The notes: generated by a model not told the origin, from the sequence alone. A DNA stretch of 64,000 nucleotides from Winogradskya humida (GCF_016862215.1 NZ_BOMN01000132.1:1-64000), one strand, 5' to 3'. Positions 23,671-32,919 are shown, counted from the first letter of the stretch. A program made the numbers and translations.

Positions 23671-24285
23671 ATGAGTGAGACTGCACAGCGGCGAGGGCGT
23701 GGCCGGCGACCGGCCGGCGAGGTGCGGGAGGGTGTCCTGCGGGCCGCCGCCGACCTCCTGCTCAGCGAGGGGATCAAGGCCGTCACGTTCGACCGGGTCG
23801 CCTCGGCGGCGGGCTCCAGCAAGATGACGCTGTACAAGTGGTGGCCGTCGGCGGGCGCGCTGGCCGCGGAGGCGTACTTCGCGCACAGCGAGCACCAGCT
23901 GGAATTCCCCGACACCGGCGACATCAGAGCAGACCTGACCGCGCAGCTGCGCTCGTTCGTCCGGCTGCTCACCCACGAGGGCGAACGAACCCGCGAGGGC
24001 ACCGGATCGGTCCTCGCCGGCCTGATCGGCGTCGCCCAGACCGACCCGGAGTTGTCGGCGGCGTTCTCCGAGCACTACTCGGCACCCCGGCGGGCGCTGG
24101 CGGTGGCCGCGTTCGAGAAGGCCCGCGACCGGGGGCAGCTGCGCGCCGGCATCGACCTCGGCATCCTCGTGGACCAGCTCTGGGGCGCCTGCTACAACCG
24201 CCTGCTCATCCCCGACGCGCCCCTCACCGAGGACTACGCCGTCGCGCTCGTCAACAACGCGCTCGACGGCGCAGCCGCCCGCTGA
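23671..24285 (+). CDS. TetR-family repressor
   Basis: 204 residues. N-terminal helix-turn-helix: REGVLRAAADLLLSEGIKAV, FDRVASAAGSSKMTLYKWW. The ligand domain continues to residue 200 with a TetR_C_16/33-like pattern (LAVAAFEKARDRGQLRAGID). It has GGAGG six bases upstream of ATG. It probably represses the divergent SDR genes. Its stop is four bases from the stop of the convergent FAD monooxygenase. Confidence 0.92.
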   Translation: MSETAQRRGRGRRPAGEVREGVLRAAADLLLSEGIKAVTFDRVASAAGSSKMTLYKWWPSAGALAAEAYFAHSEHQLEFPDTGDIRADLTAQLRSFVRLLTHEGERTREGTGSVLAGLIGVAQTDPELSAAFSEHYSAPRRALAVAAFEKARDRGQLRAGIDLGILVDQLWGACYNRLLIPDAPLTEDYAVALVNNALDGAAAR

Positions 24286-24289
24286 CGGA

Positions 24290-25318
24290 TCAGCTCGTGC
24301 CCATCCGGGCGCTCGCCGCCACGGTTTCCTCGGTCTGGGCCCGGCGCCGCTGCTCATAGGCGGTGAACGCGGCCGGCACACCGAGGGAACCCAGGGCGGA
24401 ACCCAGCGCGACGGCGTCCTCCAGGGCCATCGACGCGCCCTGGGCCGCGGCGGGGGCGGCGGCATGCGCGGCGTCCCCGACCAGCACCATCCGGTCGTTG
24501 TGCCAGCGAGGGGTGGTCGGGATGTCGTACGAGTCCCCGCCCACCACGGCATCCGCCGCCGTGGCGGAGACGATGGCGGCAGCCGGGGTGCTGTCCGCGC
24601 GGGCCGCGTCGAGCACCAGCTCCCGCCACTGCGCCGGACTTGTCGCATCGGCCCTCGCCTCGCCGGTGACCCGCGAGAACCACCAGGTGCGCCCGTCACC
24701 CGGCGCCGTGAAACCGAAGAAGGCCTTCGAGCCGAGGATCATGTGGTACGCGTCCGGAGCGCTCGCCGCAGGATTGCCCTCGGCGTACCCATAGACGACG
24801 TGCTGCCCGGTGTAGCGCGGGGTCGGCGCCTGCGGGTCGATCAGGTGCCGGGTGGGGGAGTGGATGCCGTCCGCGCCGACCAGGGCGTCGCCCGTTGCGG
24901 TGCTGCCGTCCGCGAACCGCACGATCACCCCGGCACCGTCAGGGACGGCGTCGGCCAGGCGTTTCCCGTGTACGACCGGAATGCCCCGGGCCTCCACCAG
25001 GTCCTGCAGCGTCCGGTAGAGGGCGGCGCGGGTGAGCGTACGAGCCAAGCCTTGAATGTCCTTGTGGCGCACGTGCTCGCCGCCCGCTCCGAAGATCTCC
25101 ACCGCCGCGGCCGGGTAGGACGCCTCGATCACGGCTGTAGCAGCGCCGACGCTCTCCAGGGCGGCCATGCCGTTCGCCATCACCGTCAGGAACGCACCCG
25201 CGTCGTCCCCGCCGGACTCGTGCGCCTCGAACACCACCGCGTCGACGCCGGCCTGATGAAGGGCGAGCGCGGTCGCGGCACCGGCGACTCCGCCGCCCGC
25301 GATGAGGATCTTGGTCAT
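24290..25318 (-). CDS. FAD-dependent monooxygenase (PHBH-type)
   Basis: 342 residues. GGGVAGAATALALHQAG is the FAD dinucleotide site; DALVGADGIHSPTR is the central DG motif; MVLVGDAAHAAAPAAAQGA is the second FAD motif. Together these define class A flavoprotein hydroxylases acting on aromatic or polyketide-like substrates. Length is short for the class (usual 370-400), with a compact C terminus. The neighbouring SDRs could share the substrate class. Confidence 0.9.
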   Translation of the reverse strand: MTKILIAGGGVAGAATALALHQAGVDAVVFEAHESGGDDAGAFLTVMANGMAALESVGAATAVIEASYPAAAVEIFGAGGEHVRHKDIQGLARTLTRAALYRTLQDLVEARGIPVVHGKRLADAVPDGAGVIVRFADGSTATGDALVGADGIHSPTRHLIDPQAPTPRYTGQHVVYGYAEGNPAASAPDAYHMILGSKAFFGFTAPGDGRTWWFSRVTGEARADATSPAQWRELVLDAARADSTPAAAIVSATAADAVVGGDSYDIPTTPRWHNDRMVLVGDAAHAAAPAAAQGASMALEDAVALGSALGSLGVPAAFTAYEQRRRAQTEETVAASARMGTS

Positions 25319-25362
25319 AGTGCACGCCTTCCGCCGGGTGATTGTCCCTATTCTCTGATGGC

Positions 25363-27126
25363 GTGGGCCTCGATGACGACTTGCTGCTGCTGCGCGCTTA
25401 CGAGCCGGTCACCCGGTTCACCGACGGTGAGTATTTCTTCCCGGTCTCGGTCGAACGGTACGTGCGCCGCGCCTCGCTGTGGCGGGCCGAGCCGGGGGCG
25501 AGCGCGGTGGACGAGACGCCGCCCGGTGGTCTCACGCTGGAGCTGCTGGCCGCGGCGGGCGGCGCCGAGCAGGGCCTGAAGATGTCGCTGTCCGGGATCG
25601 GCAGCAGCCCCGGCCCGCTCGGTGTCGCGCACATCCCGATCCGGGAGCGGCCCCGCAACCTGAAACGCACCAGCCGGCTCGCGTCGGTCGGGCTCAGCGC
25701 ACGGCTGCTCGACGCGGTGATCCGGTTCTCGCTGCTGTTCCGGGGCAGCGTGCCCGGTGGCAGTGCCGCGCACTCGTTCCTGCTCCAACGTGATCATCTG
25801 GAGCCGGAGAAGCCCACGTACTACGGCCGGGTACTGCGGGACTACCCGTGGATCGTGTGCCAGTACTGGTACTTCTACAGCTTCAACAACTGGCGGTCGG
25901 CCTACGGCGGGGTGAACGAGCACGAGGCCGACTGGGAGCAGGTGACCGTCTATCTCGACGGGAGCGGGGTGACCGGGCCGGACGGGCTGCCGCCGGTGCG
26001 GTGGGTGGTGTTCTCCGCGCACGACGAGACCGGTGACGATCTGCGGCGGCGCAGCGACGACCCGGACCTCGATCTGGTCGGCGGGCGCCATCCGGTCGTC
26101 TACGTCGGAGCGGGGTCGCACTCCGGGGCCTATCTGAGCGGCGATTATCTGATCACCGTACGCCCACCGAAGTTGAAAGGCCTGGTCAGCGGTCTGCGCT
26201 GGGTGGCGGGCCTGCTCGCGCCATGGTCGGCGAAGGAGCAGTCCGTCGGCGTGCCCTATGTCGACTATGCCCGCGGTGACGGTCGCGCCGTCGGCCCGGG
26301 CCAGCCCGAGCACTGGCATCCGGTCGTCATCAACGACGAGACGGCCTGGGTCCGCGACTACCGCGGGTTGTGGGGCCGCGACACCCGCGACCGGCTCGGC
26401 GGCGAGCGCGGCCCGGCCGGCCCGCGCTACCACCGCGACGGGCGGGTGCGGCCGTCGTGGGGTGACCCGGTCGGCTGGGCAGGCCTGGCGAAGGTCGCAC
26501 CGAACCCGGCCGCCGAGCAGGCCCTCGTCGAGCTGCGCATCCAGCAGAACGACGACCGGCTCGCCGCCCTGGACCGCGAGATCGACGACCTGCGCGGCGA
26601 GCTGACCGTCGCGGCAGCGGGCCTGGCCGTCTCGGCGCCCGAGGTCCGCGCGCTGGCCGGACGGGAGCAGAAGCTGCTCGACCTGCGGATGGAACGCACC
26701 CGGCTGGCCGACGAGCAGACCCGCAACGCGACCGGCGCGGCGGGCCGCGGCGAGCACCATCCGCACGCCCACCTGCTGCACCGGCGGGTTCCGATGGCGA
26801 CGGCGACCGGCCTCCGCGGCAGGTTCATCTCGTGGTGGGCGGTGATCAGCACCCCGCTGGTCCTCGCCGCCGTCGCCGCGGTGGTGTCCCCGCTGTTCGT
26901 CGCGGCGCCCCTCATCGCGCTGATCGGGCTGCTGGTGCTGCTGTCGGTGGAGGGTCTCGCCCGCGGCAAGTTCCTCGCCGTCCTGCTGCGGATCCTGCTC
27001 GCCGCGGTGGCGGTCGCGCTGCTGGTCCTGCTCTGGTTCGACGGGCGCTACGTCGTGACGTTCGCCCTCGTCGCCGCCGGGCTCTGGGTGCTCGTGATCA
27101 ATCTCCGCGAATTCCTGCGCCGCTGA
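25363..27126 (+). CDS. Vps62-like domain protein with a C-terminal membrane region
   Basis: 587 residues from the GTG at 25363 (an in-frame TTG at 25342 is possible). The first 370 residues form a globular domain with HEADWEQVTVYLDG (about 186) and HPVVYVGAGSHSGAYLSGDY (about 245), the acidic and GSH blocks of the Vps62 family. A charged coiled-coil-like stretch (about 385-445) and three to four membrane helices at the C terminus follow (STPLVLAAVAAVVSPLFVAA, then ALIGLLVLLS and ALLVLLWFDG). There is no signal peptide, so the domain faces the cytoplasm unless it is exported otherwise. Vps62-like proteins are poorly understood in bacteria. It is followed after 86 bases by the alpha-galactosidase. 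Confidence 0.6.
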   Translation: MGLDDDLLLLRAYEPVTRFTDGEYFFPVSVERYVRRASLWRAEPGASAVDETPPGGLTLELLAAAGGAEQGLKMSLSGIGSSPGPLGVAHIPIRERPRNLKRTSRLASVGLSARLLDAVIRFSLLFRGSVPGGSAAHSFLLQRDHLEPEKPTYYGRVLRDYPWIVCQYWYFYSFNNWRSAYGGVNEHEADWEQVTVYLDGSGVTGPDGLPPVRWVVFSAHDETGDDLRRRSDDPDLDLVGGRHPVVYVGAGSHSGAYLSGDYLITVRPPKLKGLVSGLRWVAGLLAPWSAKEQSVGVPYVDYARGDGRAVGPGQPEHWHPVVINDETAWVRDYRGLWGRDTRDRLGGERGPAGPRYHRDGRVRPSWGDPVGWAGLAKVAPNPAAEQALVELRIQQNDDRLAALDREIDDLRGELTVAAAGLAVSAPEVRALAGREQKLLDLRMERTRLADEQTRNATGAAGRGEHHPHAHLLHRRVPMATATGLRGRFISWWAVISTPLVLAAVAAVVSPLFVAAPLIALIGLLVLLSVEGLARGKFLAVLLRILLAAVAVALLVLLWFDGRYVVTFALVAAGLWVLVINLREFLRR

Positions 27127-27212
27127 GTCCCACCCTTCCGGGTGCGGCGGTGGTGCTTGCGGTCCGCCCGGGGAGTCGCGAAGCTCGTCGCTTCCCCCCG
27201 ATCGGAGAAAAC

Positions 27213-28319
27213 ATGCTTGCCGCCACCCCGCCGATGGGCTGGAACAGCTGGAACCAGGTCCACTGCTACGAGCTCGACGAGAACGTGGTCAAACGGGCCG
27301 CGGACGCCCTGGTCACCACGGGCATGCGCGACGCCGGCTACGAGTACGTCGTGGTCGACGACTGCTGGCAGGCCCACACCCGTGACGCGGACGGCAACCT
27401 GCAGCCGCACCCGAGCCGCTTCCCGGGCGGCATCGCGGCGCTGGCCGGCTACGTCCACGAGCGGGGCCTCAAGTTCGGCCTCTACTCCTCGCCCGGCACG
27501 GACACCTGCGCGATGCACTACGACGAGTACCCGGGCACGCTGCTCGGCTCGCTGGGTCACGAGCAGCAGGACGCCGACCTGTTCGCGTCCTGGGGAGTCG
27601 ACTTCCTCAAGTACGACTGGTGCCTCGCCGACATCAACGCCGGCCTCGAACCGGTGCCCGCGTTCACCCACATGCGCGACTCCATCGCCGCGACCGGCCG
27701 CCCGATCGTCTACTCGATCTCGGAGTACGGCCGCTACGAGCCCTGGAAGTGGGGTCCCGGCATCGGGAACATGTGGCGCACCACCGACGACCTGTTCGCC
27801 GAGTGGAATTCCGTCGCCGGTGTCATCGACCAGCAGCTCGCCCTGATCCGCGGCCCGCATACCAGCCGCCCCGGCGCCTGGAACGACCCCGACATGCTCC
27901 AGGTCGGGAACGGCAACCTCACCGACGACGAGAACCGTACGCATTTCAGCATCTGGGCCATGCTCGCCGCACCCCTGTTCATCGGCACCGACCTCGACGC
28001 GCTCAGCCCCATCGCCCGCCAGGTGCTGCTCAACACCGACGTCATCGCCGTCGACCAGGATCCGCTCGGCAGGCAGGCCACGGTTCTGGCCGAGCGCGAC
28101 GGCACGGTCGTGCTCGGCAAGGAGCTGACCGGCGGCGATCACGCCGTCGCGCTCTACAACTCCACCGCTGCGCCTGTCACCATCAGTGCGGCGCTGCCCG
28201 GTTTTGATCAGTACGAGTTGCGCGACCTGTGGACGGGTGCGCGTACCGGCGGCTCGGGGGAGATCTCCGCGCTCGTCGGCCCGCACTGCACCGAGATGTT
28301 CCGGGTCACCCCGCGCTGA
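27213..28319 (+). CDS. GH27 alpha-galactosidase
   Basis: 368 residues from the ATG at 27213 (GGAGAAA upstream). GH27 signatures: TPPMGWNSWNQVHCYELDEN at the start, VVVDDCWQ, FLKYDWC with the nucleophile Asp (about 134), and WNDPDMLQVG with the acid/base Asp (about 225). A small C-terminal beta domain follows. There is no signal peptide, so it acts inside the cell on imported alpha-galactosides (melibiose/raffinose class). No sugar transporter is adjacent. Confidence 0.94.
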   Translation: MLAATPPMGWNSWNQVHCYELDENVVKRAADALVTTGMRDAGYEYVVVDDCWQAHTRDADGNLQPHPSRFPGGIAALAGYVHERGLKFGLYSSPGTDTCAMHYDEYPGTLLGSLGHEQQDADLFASWGVDFLKYDWCLADINAGLEPVPAFTHMRDSIAATGRPIVYSISEYGRYEPWKWGPGIGNMWRTTDDLFAEWNSVAGVIDQQLALIRGPHTSRPGAWNDPDMLQVGNGNLTDDENRTHFSIWAMLAAPLFIGTDLDALSPIARQVLLNTDVIAVDQDPLGRQATVLAERDGTVVLGKELTGGDHAVALYNSTAAPVTISAALPGFDQYELRDLWTGARTGGSGEISALVGPHCTEMFRVTPR

Positions 28320-28347
28320 TCACCCCCGTGCCGATCAGCGCGGGGTG
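28307..28347. terminator. 15-bp inverted repeat between convergent genes
   Basis: CACCCCGCGCTGATC, an 11-base loop, then GATCAGCGCGGGGTG: a perfect 15-bp stem. It covers the stop codon of the alpha-galactosidase and ends one base before the stop of the opposite gene. There is no T tract, as is common in GC-rich genomes; a bidirectional terminator is the likeliest role. Confidence 0.7.
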
Positions 28348-28348
28348 C

Positions 28349-28993
28349 TCACGCGCTGATCAGCTCCGGGGCTTCGAGGACCGCGGCGTCGGCGGCCGGG
28401 ACCGCCACCATCAGGCAGCCCGGCCGGCTGATCACCTCGGCGCGCACCTCCAGCAGCCGCGCCGCCCGGACCAGGACCGTCGCCAGGTCATGGTTGCCGA
28501 GATGGACCCGCACCCGATCGGTACGCCGCCGGCGGCCCCCGGCCAGCAGCACCGCCCGCCACGCCGTGTACGCCAGCGCGAGCCGCTGCGTGTGCCGCGG
28601 CGACGAGCCGCCCAGGGGAGTCGCGTCGAGCAGCGACTGCCGGCCCTGACGCCATGCGGTCGCCATCATCGCGGTCGCGGCGGCGCGGCGTGACTCGGGC
28701 AGCAGGACCCGCTGCACGTCGTACGACCACCGGTTGCCGCCGGAGTGCACGTCGTGGCGGGCCGGGAAGCCCAGCCCGGTCAGCAGGGCCGTCAGCCGCG
28801 CCGCCGCGGCCGGCTGGTCGAACTCGGCCAGCACCCCGCGCGGGGCCACGACCGGGGGCGTCGCCAGTGCCTGCTGCGGGCGGCGCCGCCCGGGCAGACC
28901 GGCGACCTCGGTGCACCGCACGAGGCACGCCGCCTCGAAGGCGGGGGGCAGGGCGTCGGCGAGGACTACTGTGCGTACCCGATCGGGGTCCAT
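28349..28993 (-). CDS. Unknown protein
   Basis: 214 residues, Ala/Arg rich and without signal or membrane helix. Visible features are the segment HDVHSGGNRWSYDVQRVLLP and a C-terminal strand-rich part (EVRAEVISRPGCLMVAVPAA). I do not recognise a family. Its frame has normal codon bias and no competing frame on the other strand, so I think it is real. It is convergent with the alpha-galactosidase and divergent from the TAXI-type gene. Confidence 0.5.
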   Translation of the reverse strand: MDPDRVRTVVLADALPPAFEAACLVRCTEVAGLPGRRRPQQALATPPVVAPRGVLAEFDQPAAAARLTALLTGLGFPARHDVHSGGNRWSYDVQRVLLPESRRAAATAMMATAWRQGRQSLLDATPLGGSSPRHTQRLALAYTAWRAVLLAGGRRRRTDRVRVHLGNHDLATVLVRAARLLEVRAEVISRPGCLMVAVPAADAAVLEAPELISA

Positions 28994-29115
28994 CGGTAGC
29001 TCCTTGAGGTGCGGTTCCCGTTACCGTCCCCGATCGGACCGTTCGGCCGGTACAGCTGCGGCGAGGACTTGAGGGAAACTTGCGCGGACCGGGTGGTCCT
29101 GCGTGAGAGATTCGG

Positions 29116-30054
29116 ATGATCCTGCGGAGCGGAATTCCCAGCGCGGCCCTGGCCGGAGTCCTGATCTTGCTGACGGCGGCAGGCTGCACATCGCCGACCC
29201 CGCGGCACCGCGAGATCAGGATCGCCACGGGCAGCCCCACTGGCGTCTACTACGCCGTCGGCAACGCGATGGCCGGTGTCATCGAGCAGGACCTGCCGGG
29301 GTACGAAGCGCGGGTGCTCGTCACCGACGCGTCGGCGCAGAACGTGCAGCTCGTGCTTGGCAAGGGCGCCGACATCGGGTTCACCCAGGCCGACATCCTC
29401 GTCGACGGCGGCACACCCGCCCCGGAGCTGGCGTCGCTGGGCCGCGTCTACGACGACCTGCTGCACCTCGTGGTGCCGGCGGACAGCCCGATCCGCACCC
29501 TCGAGGACCTCAAGGGCAGACGGGTGTCGGTGGGGTCACGCGGATCGGGGACCGTGGTGACCGTCGGCCGGCTGCTGACCGTCGCCGGGCTGGCCAACGC
29601 CGATGCGGTCGACCGCCGCGAGCTCAACCTCGACGATTCCGTCCAGGCACTGTCCGACGGCGACATCGACGCGTTCTTCTTCTCGGGCGGCCTCCCCGTC
29701 GCCGGAATCAAGAAACTCGGCGTGCAGACCCCGACCCGGATCGTCGACCTGTCCAAATGGGCCGGCCGCCTCCGCCGCACCTACAGCGACGTCTACGTGG
29801 TCCGCACCATCCCCACCACCGCGTACGACCTGCCCGCCGTGGCAACCATCGCCGTCCCCAACCTGCTCGTGGTCCCCGCCTCGATGCCCGACGACCTCGC
29901 CTACAACCTGACCCGCCTCCTGATGGAACGCCGCGAGGTCCTCGCCGCCGCCCACCCGGCAGCCGAACGCCTCGACCCACGCACCGCGATCGCCACCCTG
30001 CCCGTCCCCCTCCACCCCGGCGCGGCCCGCTACTACCGCTCCGTCAAGCCCTGA
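29116..30054 (+). CDS. TAXI-type (TRAP-associated) solute-binding lipoprotein
   Basis: 312 residues. Signal peptide with lipobox (LLTAAGC) and a mature domain typical of TAXI proteins: IRIATGSPTGVYYAVGNAMA, TDASAQNVQLVLGKGADIGF and GRRVSVGSRGSGTVVTVGRL. TAXI proteins bind glutamate-like or other small acids and usually work with a fused DctQM/TctA-like permease. No permease gene is near. A sensor kinase and response regulator follow on the other strand after 600 bases, so a sensing role alone, as reported for some solute-binding proteins, is possible; this is inference. Confidence 0.9.
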   Translation: MILRSGIPSAALAGVLILLTAAGCTSPTPRHREIRIATGSPTGVYYAVGNAMAGVIEQDLPGYEARVLVTDASAQNVQLVLGKGADIGFTQADILVDGGTPAPELASLGRVYDDLLHLVVPADSPIRTLEDLKGRRVSVGSRGSGTVVTVGRLLTVAGLANADAVDRRELNLDDSVQALSDGDIDAFFFSGGLPVAGIKKLGVQTPTRIVDLSKWAGRLRRTYSDVYVVRTIPTTAYDLPAVATIAVPNLLVVPASMPDDLAYNLTRLLMERREVLAAAHPAAERLDPRTAIATLPVPLHPGAARYYRSVKP

Positions 30055-30657
30055 ACGCCCTGCCCGGACAGGTGGTTGACGGCGGCCGGCCGGATCGAAT
30101 GTTTGCGGCAGCACCATCACATGGGGCGTCAGCGTCGACCGGCCGTGAGTACATAGACCGGCCGTGAGTGCATAGATCGGCCGTGAGTGCATAGATCGGC
30201 CGACCGGGACGGGATCCGGAAGCCCTGGAGAGATGATCCGCGGGCCGCAACGGGCCGGAAGCCACGCCGCGTTACCAGGGTGGCCAGAGGCAACGTCGCA
30301 CGCTGCGACAATTTCGGGTAGCGACGTTCGAGACACATATTGAGAGCGACTTGATGTCTGGTGACTTCGGTCTAAACAAGAAACCGAGGAGCCCCGAATA
30401 ACTATTCAATGGCGTGGGCGCCGGCCAGGGCGGATGACTACGAGCGACCGGTATGCCGCTCACCGTCCACGGTTTCACCTCAAGATTCAGCCAGCCTGGC
30501 GCGGTTTGCGGCCGCTGACACGTAATCTTTATTTCATTTTATCGGGCGATTTGACGGTATCTTCTGACCGGCAATCCGGGACGCAAGAATAATTATGCGG
30601 AAGTCGGCAATTTCACCACCACATTACAAGGGTCCGGCTTGGGGGGATCACGTCGAG
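30055..30657. other. 600-bp gap with a 19-bp repeat and an AT-richer centre
   Basis: No frame of this stretch has coding character. It holds a three-copy 19-bp repeat (30145-30201) and, from about 30330 to 30620, several AT-rich blocks (for example TTTATTTCATTTTATCGG and AATAATTATGCGG) that stand out from the roughly 70 percent GC around. Promoters for both flanking units or a small RNA are possible. I saw no tRNA fold. Confidence 0.5.
30145..30201. repeat. 19-bp tandem repeat, three copies
   Basis: GTGAGTACATAGACCGGCC and two copies of GTGAGTGCATAGATCGGCC start at 30145, 30164 and 30183, with an exact 19-base period. It lies in non-coding DNA after the TAXI-type gene. Confidence 0.85.
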
Positions 30658-32055
30658 TCACGCGGTGCCTACTTTATCGGCCGGTTTCGGGGCGGGGAAC
30701 CAGAGCCGGGCGGCCAGGCCGCCTTCGTCCGCGCGGGACAACGTCAGCCGTCCGCCGGATGCCTCGGCCAGGACGGCGACGATCGGCAGGCCGAGGCCGG
30801 CGCCGTCGACGTTCTGCGCGTCCGGGGCGCGCCAGAAACGCTGGGTCGCCTGCTGGCACTGATCGTCGGTCATGCCCGGCCCGGTGTCGCGGACGGTGAC
30901 CTCGATGCCGTCGTCGTGGTCGGTCACCGCCACGACGACCCGTCCGCCGGCCGGCGTGAACTTCAGGGCGTTGTCGATCAGGGCGTCGAGTGACTGGTCG
31001 AGCGCGGTCGCGACGAGCAGGGCGGGACGAGGCTCGTCCGGGGTCGCGGTGACGAGGTCGATGCCGCGGCGTTCGGCGAGCGGGAGCCACGCCTTGCGGC
31101 GGTTCAGGGCGATCGCGACGGCGTCCGCCACCTCGACGCTGGGGCGTTCCCGTTCGGCGCGGGCCAGGGCCAGCAGGCCGTCGAGCACGTCCGCGAGGCG
31201 GTCGGTCTCCTCCAGCACCATCTCGTGGTCGGCGCGTGCGGTGTCGCCGGTCAGCATGCCGCCCAGATCCTCCACCCGCAGGCGCAGCACGGTGAGCGGG
31301 TTGCGCAGCTGGTGACTGGCGTGCGCCACGAAGGACTGCTGGCGTTCGAGGGCCTCGGCCACCGCGTCGGCCATCTCGTTGAAGCTGGCCGACAGCCGGC
31401 GCAGCTCGGGCGGGCCGACCCCGGGCGGCACCCGGGCGCCCCCGTCGCCGCCTGCGATCTCGTGGGCCGCCGCGTCGAGCCGGGTCACCGGGCGCAGGAC
31501 CCAGCTCGCGAGCCGCACCGCCGCGGTCACGCAGGCGAGGACCGCGAGCACCCACACCAGGCCGAGGACCAGCCAGTCGACGATGACGGCGCGCCGGCTG
31601 CGCCCGGTCGGGGAGATCGTCAGGACCGCGCCCAGCACGGCGCCGCCGTCGCTGACCGGCACGGCGACGACCAGCGGATGCTCCTCCCACGGCCACAGCG
31701 TCGCCGGGGTGCCCACCTGCCGCCCGGCCAGCGCGCCCCGCACGGCCGGTCCCGCGCCCGGCGGATCGCTCACCGGGTCACCGAACCCGGTCAGCAGCCG
31801 CTGGTCCTGATCGATCAGCCGGGTGCTGATGCCGTAGAGGTCGTGATACTGCCGCAGCTCGCCGATGACCGAGTCCAGTTCGCCGGTGCGGATGGCGGGC
31901 GCCGCCAGCGACGCGAACCGGGTCGCGTCGGCGAGCCGGTCCGCGAGCAGCAACTCGGTCTCGCGGTTGGTCTGCGCGATCGCCAGCGGCACCTCGAGGG
32001 CGAGCAGGACCAGGCACAGCAACAGGACGTACGTGGTAACGAGTCGCGTGCGCAC
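30658..32055 (-). CDS. Two-component sensor histidine kinase
   Basis: 465 residues from the GTG at 32055 (GGGGGCG upstream); the frame is open further up. Two membrane helices (TYVLLLCLVLLALEVPLAI and LVLGLVWVLAVLACVTAAVR) enclose an extracytoplasmic sensor of about 120 residues. HAMP is followed by HisKA with the H-box SFVAHASHQLRNPLTVLRLR and a HATPase with DNALKFTPAGG, DTGPGM and GAGLGLPIVAVLAEA. It is an EnvZ/PhoR-type kinase, complete. It is downstream of its response regulator by 46 bases. The unusual gap to the TAXI gene suggests that protein as a possible ligand sensor. Confidence 0.93.
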   Translation of the reverse strand: MRTRLVTTYVLLLCLVLLALEVPLAIAQTNRETELLLADRLADATRFASLAAPAIRTGELDSVIGELRQYHDLYGISTRLIDQDQRLLTGFGDPVSDPPGAGPAVRGALAGRQVGTPATLWPWEEHPLVVAVPVSDGGAVLGAVLTISPTGRSRRAVIVDWLVLGLVWVLAVLACVTAAVRLASWVLRPVTRLDAAAHEIAGGDGGARVPPGVGPPELRRLSASFNEMADAVAEALERQQSFVAHASHQLRNPLTVLRLRVEDLGGMLTGDTARADHEMVLEETDRLADVLDGLLALARAERERPSVEVADAVAIALNRRKAWLPLAERRGIDLVTATPDEPRPALLVATALDQSLDALIDNALKFTPAGGRVVVAVTDHDDGIEVTVRDTGPGMTDDQCQQATQRFWRAPDAQNVDGAGLGLPIVAVLAEASGGRLTLSRADEGGLAARLWFPAPKPADKVGTA

Positions 32056-32101
32056 ACCGCCCCCACCGTCGTCATCCCTGCCGCCGTCAACGGGGCCGTC
32101 G

Positions 32102-32761
32102 TCAGTCGGTGCGCAGACGGTACCCGACGCCCCGGACGGTCTCCACAAGCTCGGGGCGGCCCAGTTTCGCGCGCAGCGACGCGACGTGGACCTCGAGGGT
32201 GTGCTTGCCCGACCACGTGGTCTGCCAGACGTCGAGCAGGATGCGCTCGCGGGTCAGCGCGTCACCCGGCCGCCGCGCCAGCGACGCCAGGATGTCGAAC
32301 TCCTTGCGGGTCAGGGAGACAGGCCGGGAATCCACCTCGACCGTACGCGCGGAGAAGTCGACCCGTAGCGCCCCCACCTCGGCGACGTCCCGTGGCGGCG
32401 GCCCCGGGCGGGTGGCCCGTCGCAGCAGCGCCTCGATCCGGGCCTGCAGCTCCGCCATGGAGTACGGCTTGACCACGTAGTCGTCCGCGCCGACCCGCAG
32501 CCCGGTAACCCGGTCGCGTTCCTCGGCGCGTGCGGTCACCGCGATGATGCCGAGGTTCGCGCTGCGGGCCCGCAGGGTGCGGCACACGTCGAGGCCGTCG
32601 CCGTCGGGCAGGTTGAGGTCGAGCAGCACCAGGTCGCACGGGGCGGCCGCGAGTGCCGCGCCGGCGGTGGCCGCGTGCTCCACGTCGTAGCCGCGGCGCT
32701 GCAGCATCGAGACCATCACCGCGGACACCCGGCGGTCGTCCTCCACCAGCAAAATCCGCAT
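32102..32761 (-). CDS. OmpR/PhoB-family response regulator
   Basis: 219 residues. Receiver: LLVEDDRR with two acidic residues, the phospho-Asp in LVLLDLNLPDGDG, and K in YVVKPYSMAEL. A winged-helix effector domain follows (LTRKEFDILASLARRPGDAL, then HVASLRAKLGRPELVETVRG, ending VGYRLR). It is the first gene of the kinase operon. Its target could include the TAXI gene; no direct repeat typical for the DNA site was found. Confidence 0.94.
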   Translation of the reverse strand: MRILLVEDDRRVSAVMVSMLQRRGYDVEHAATAGAALAAAPCDLVLLDLNLPDGDGLDVCRTLRARSANLGIIAVTARAEERDRVTGLRVGADDYVVKPYSMAELQARIEALLRRATRPGPPPRDVAEVGALRVDFSARTVEVDSRPVSLTRKEFDILASLARRPGDALTRERILLDVWQTTWSGKHTLEVHVASLRAKLGRPELVETVRGVGYRLRTD

Positions 32762-32919
32762 GCCCCGCCGCCGATCTTCCGCCTCGCACCCGCCCGTCCG
32801 AGGCCAGAAGATAACCCCCGGATGTTTCGCCTCCCGGCACCCCGGGTTCAGGTCGGCCCTCGCTCTCCTGTGACCGTAGTCGCTTCGTGCACGCCGGAAT
32901 GTAACGCTACGGTTGACTT

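Noticed and set aside
24290..28319. A biosynthetic gene cluster made of SDRs, monooxygenase and aminotransferase
   Set aside because: No polyketide synthase, peptide synthetase or terpene gene is near, and the aminotransferase is broken; these are separate transcription units.
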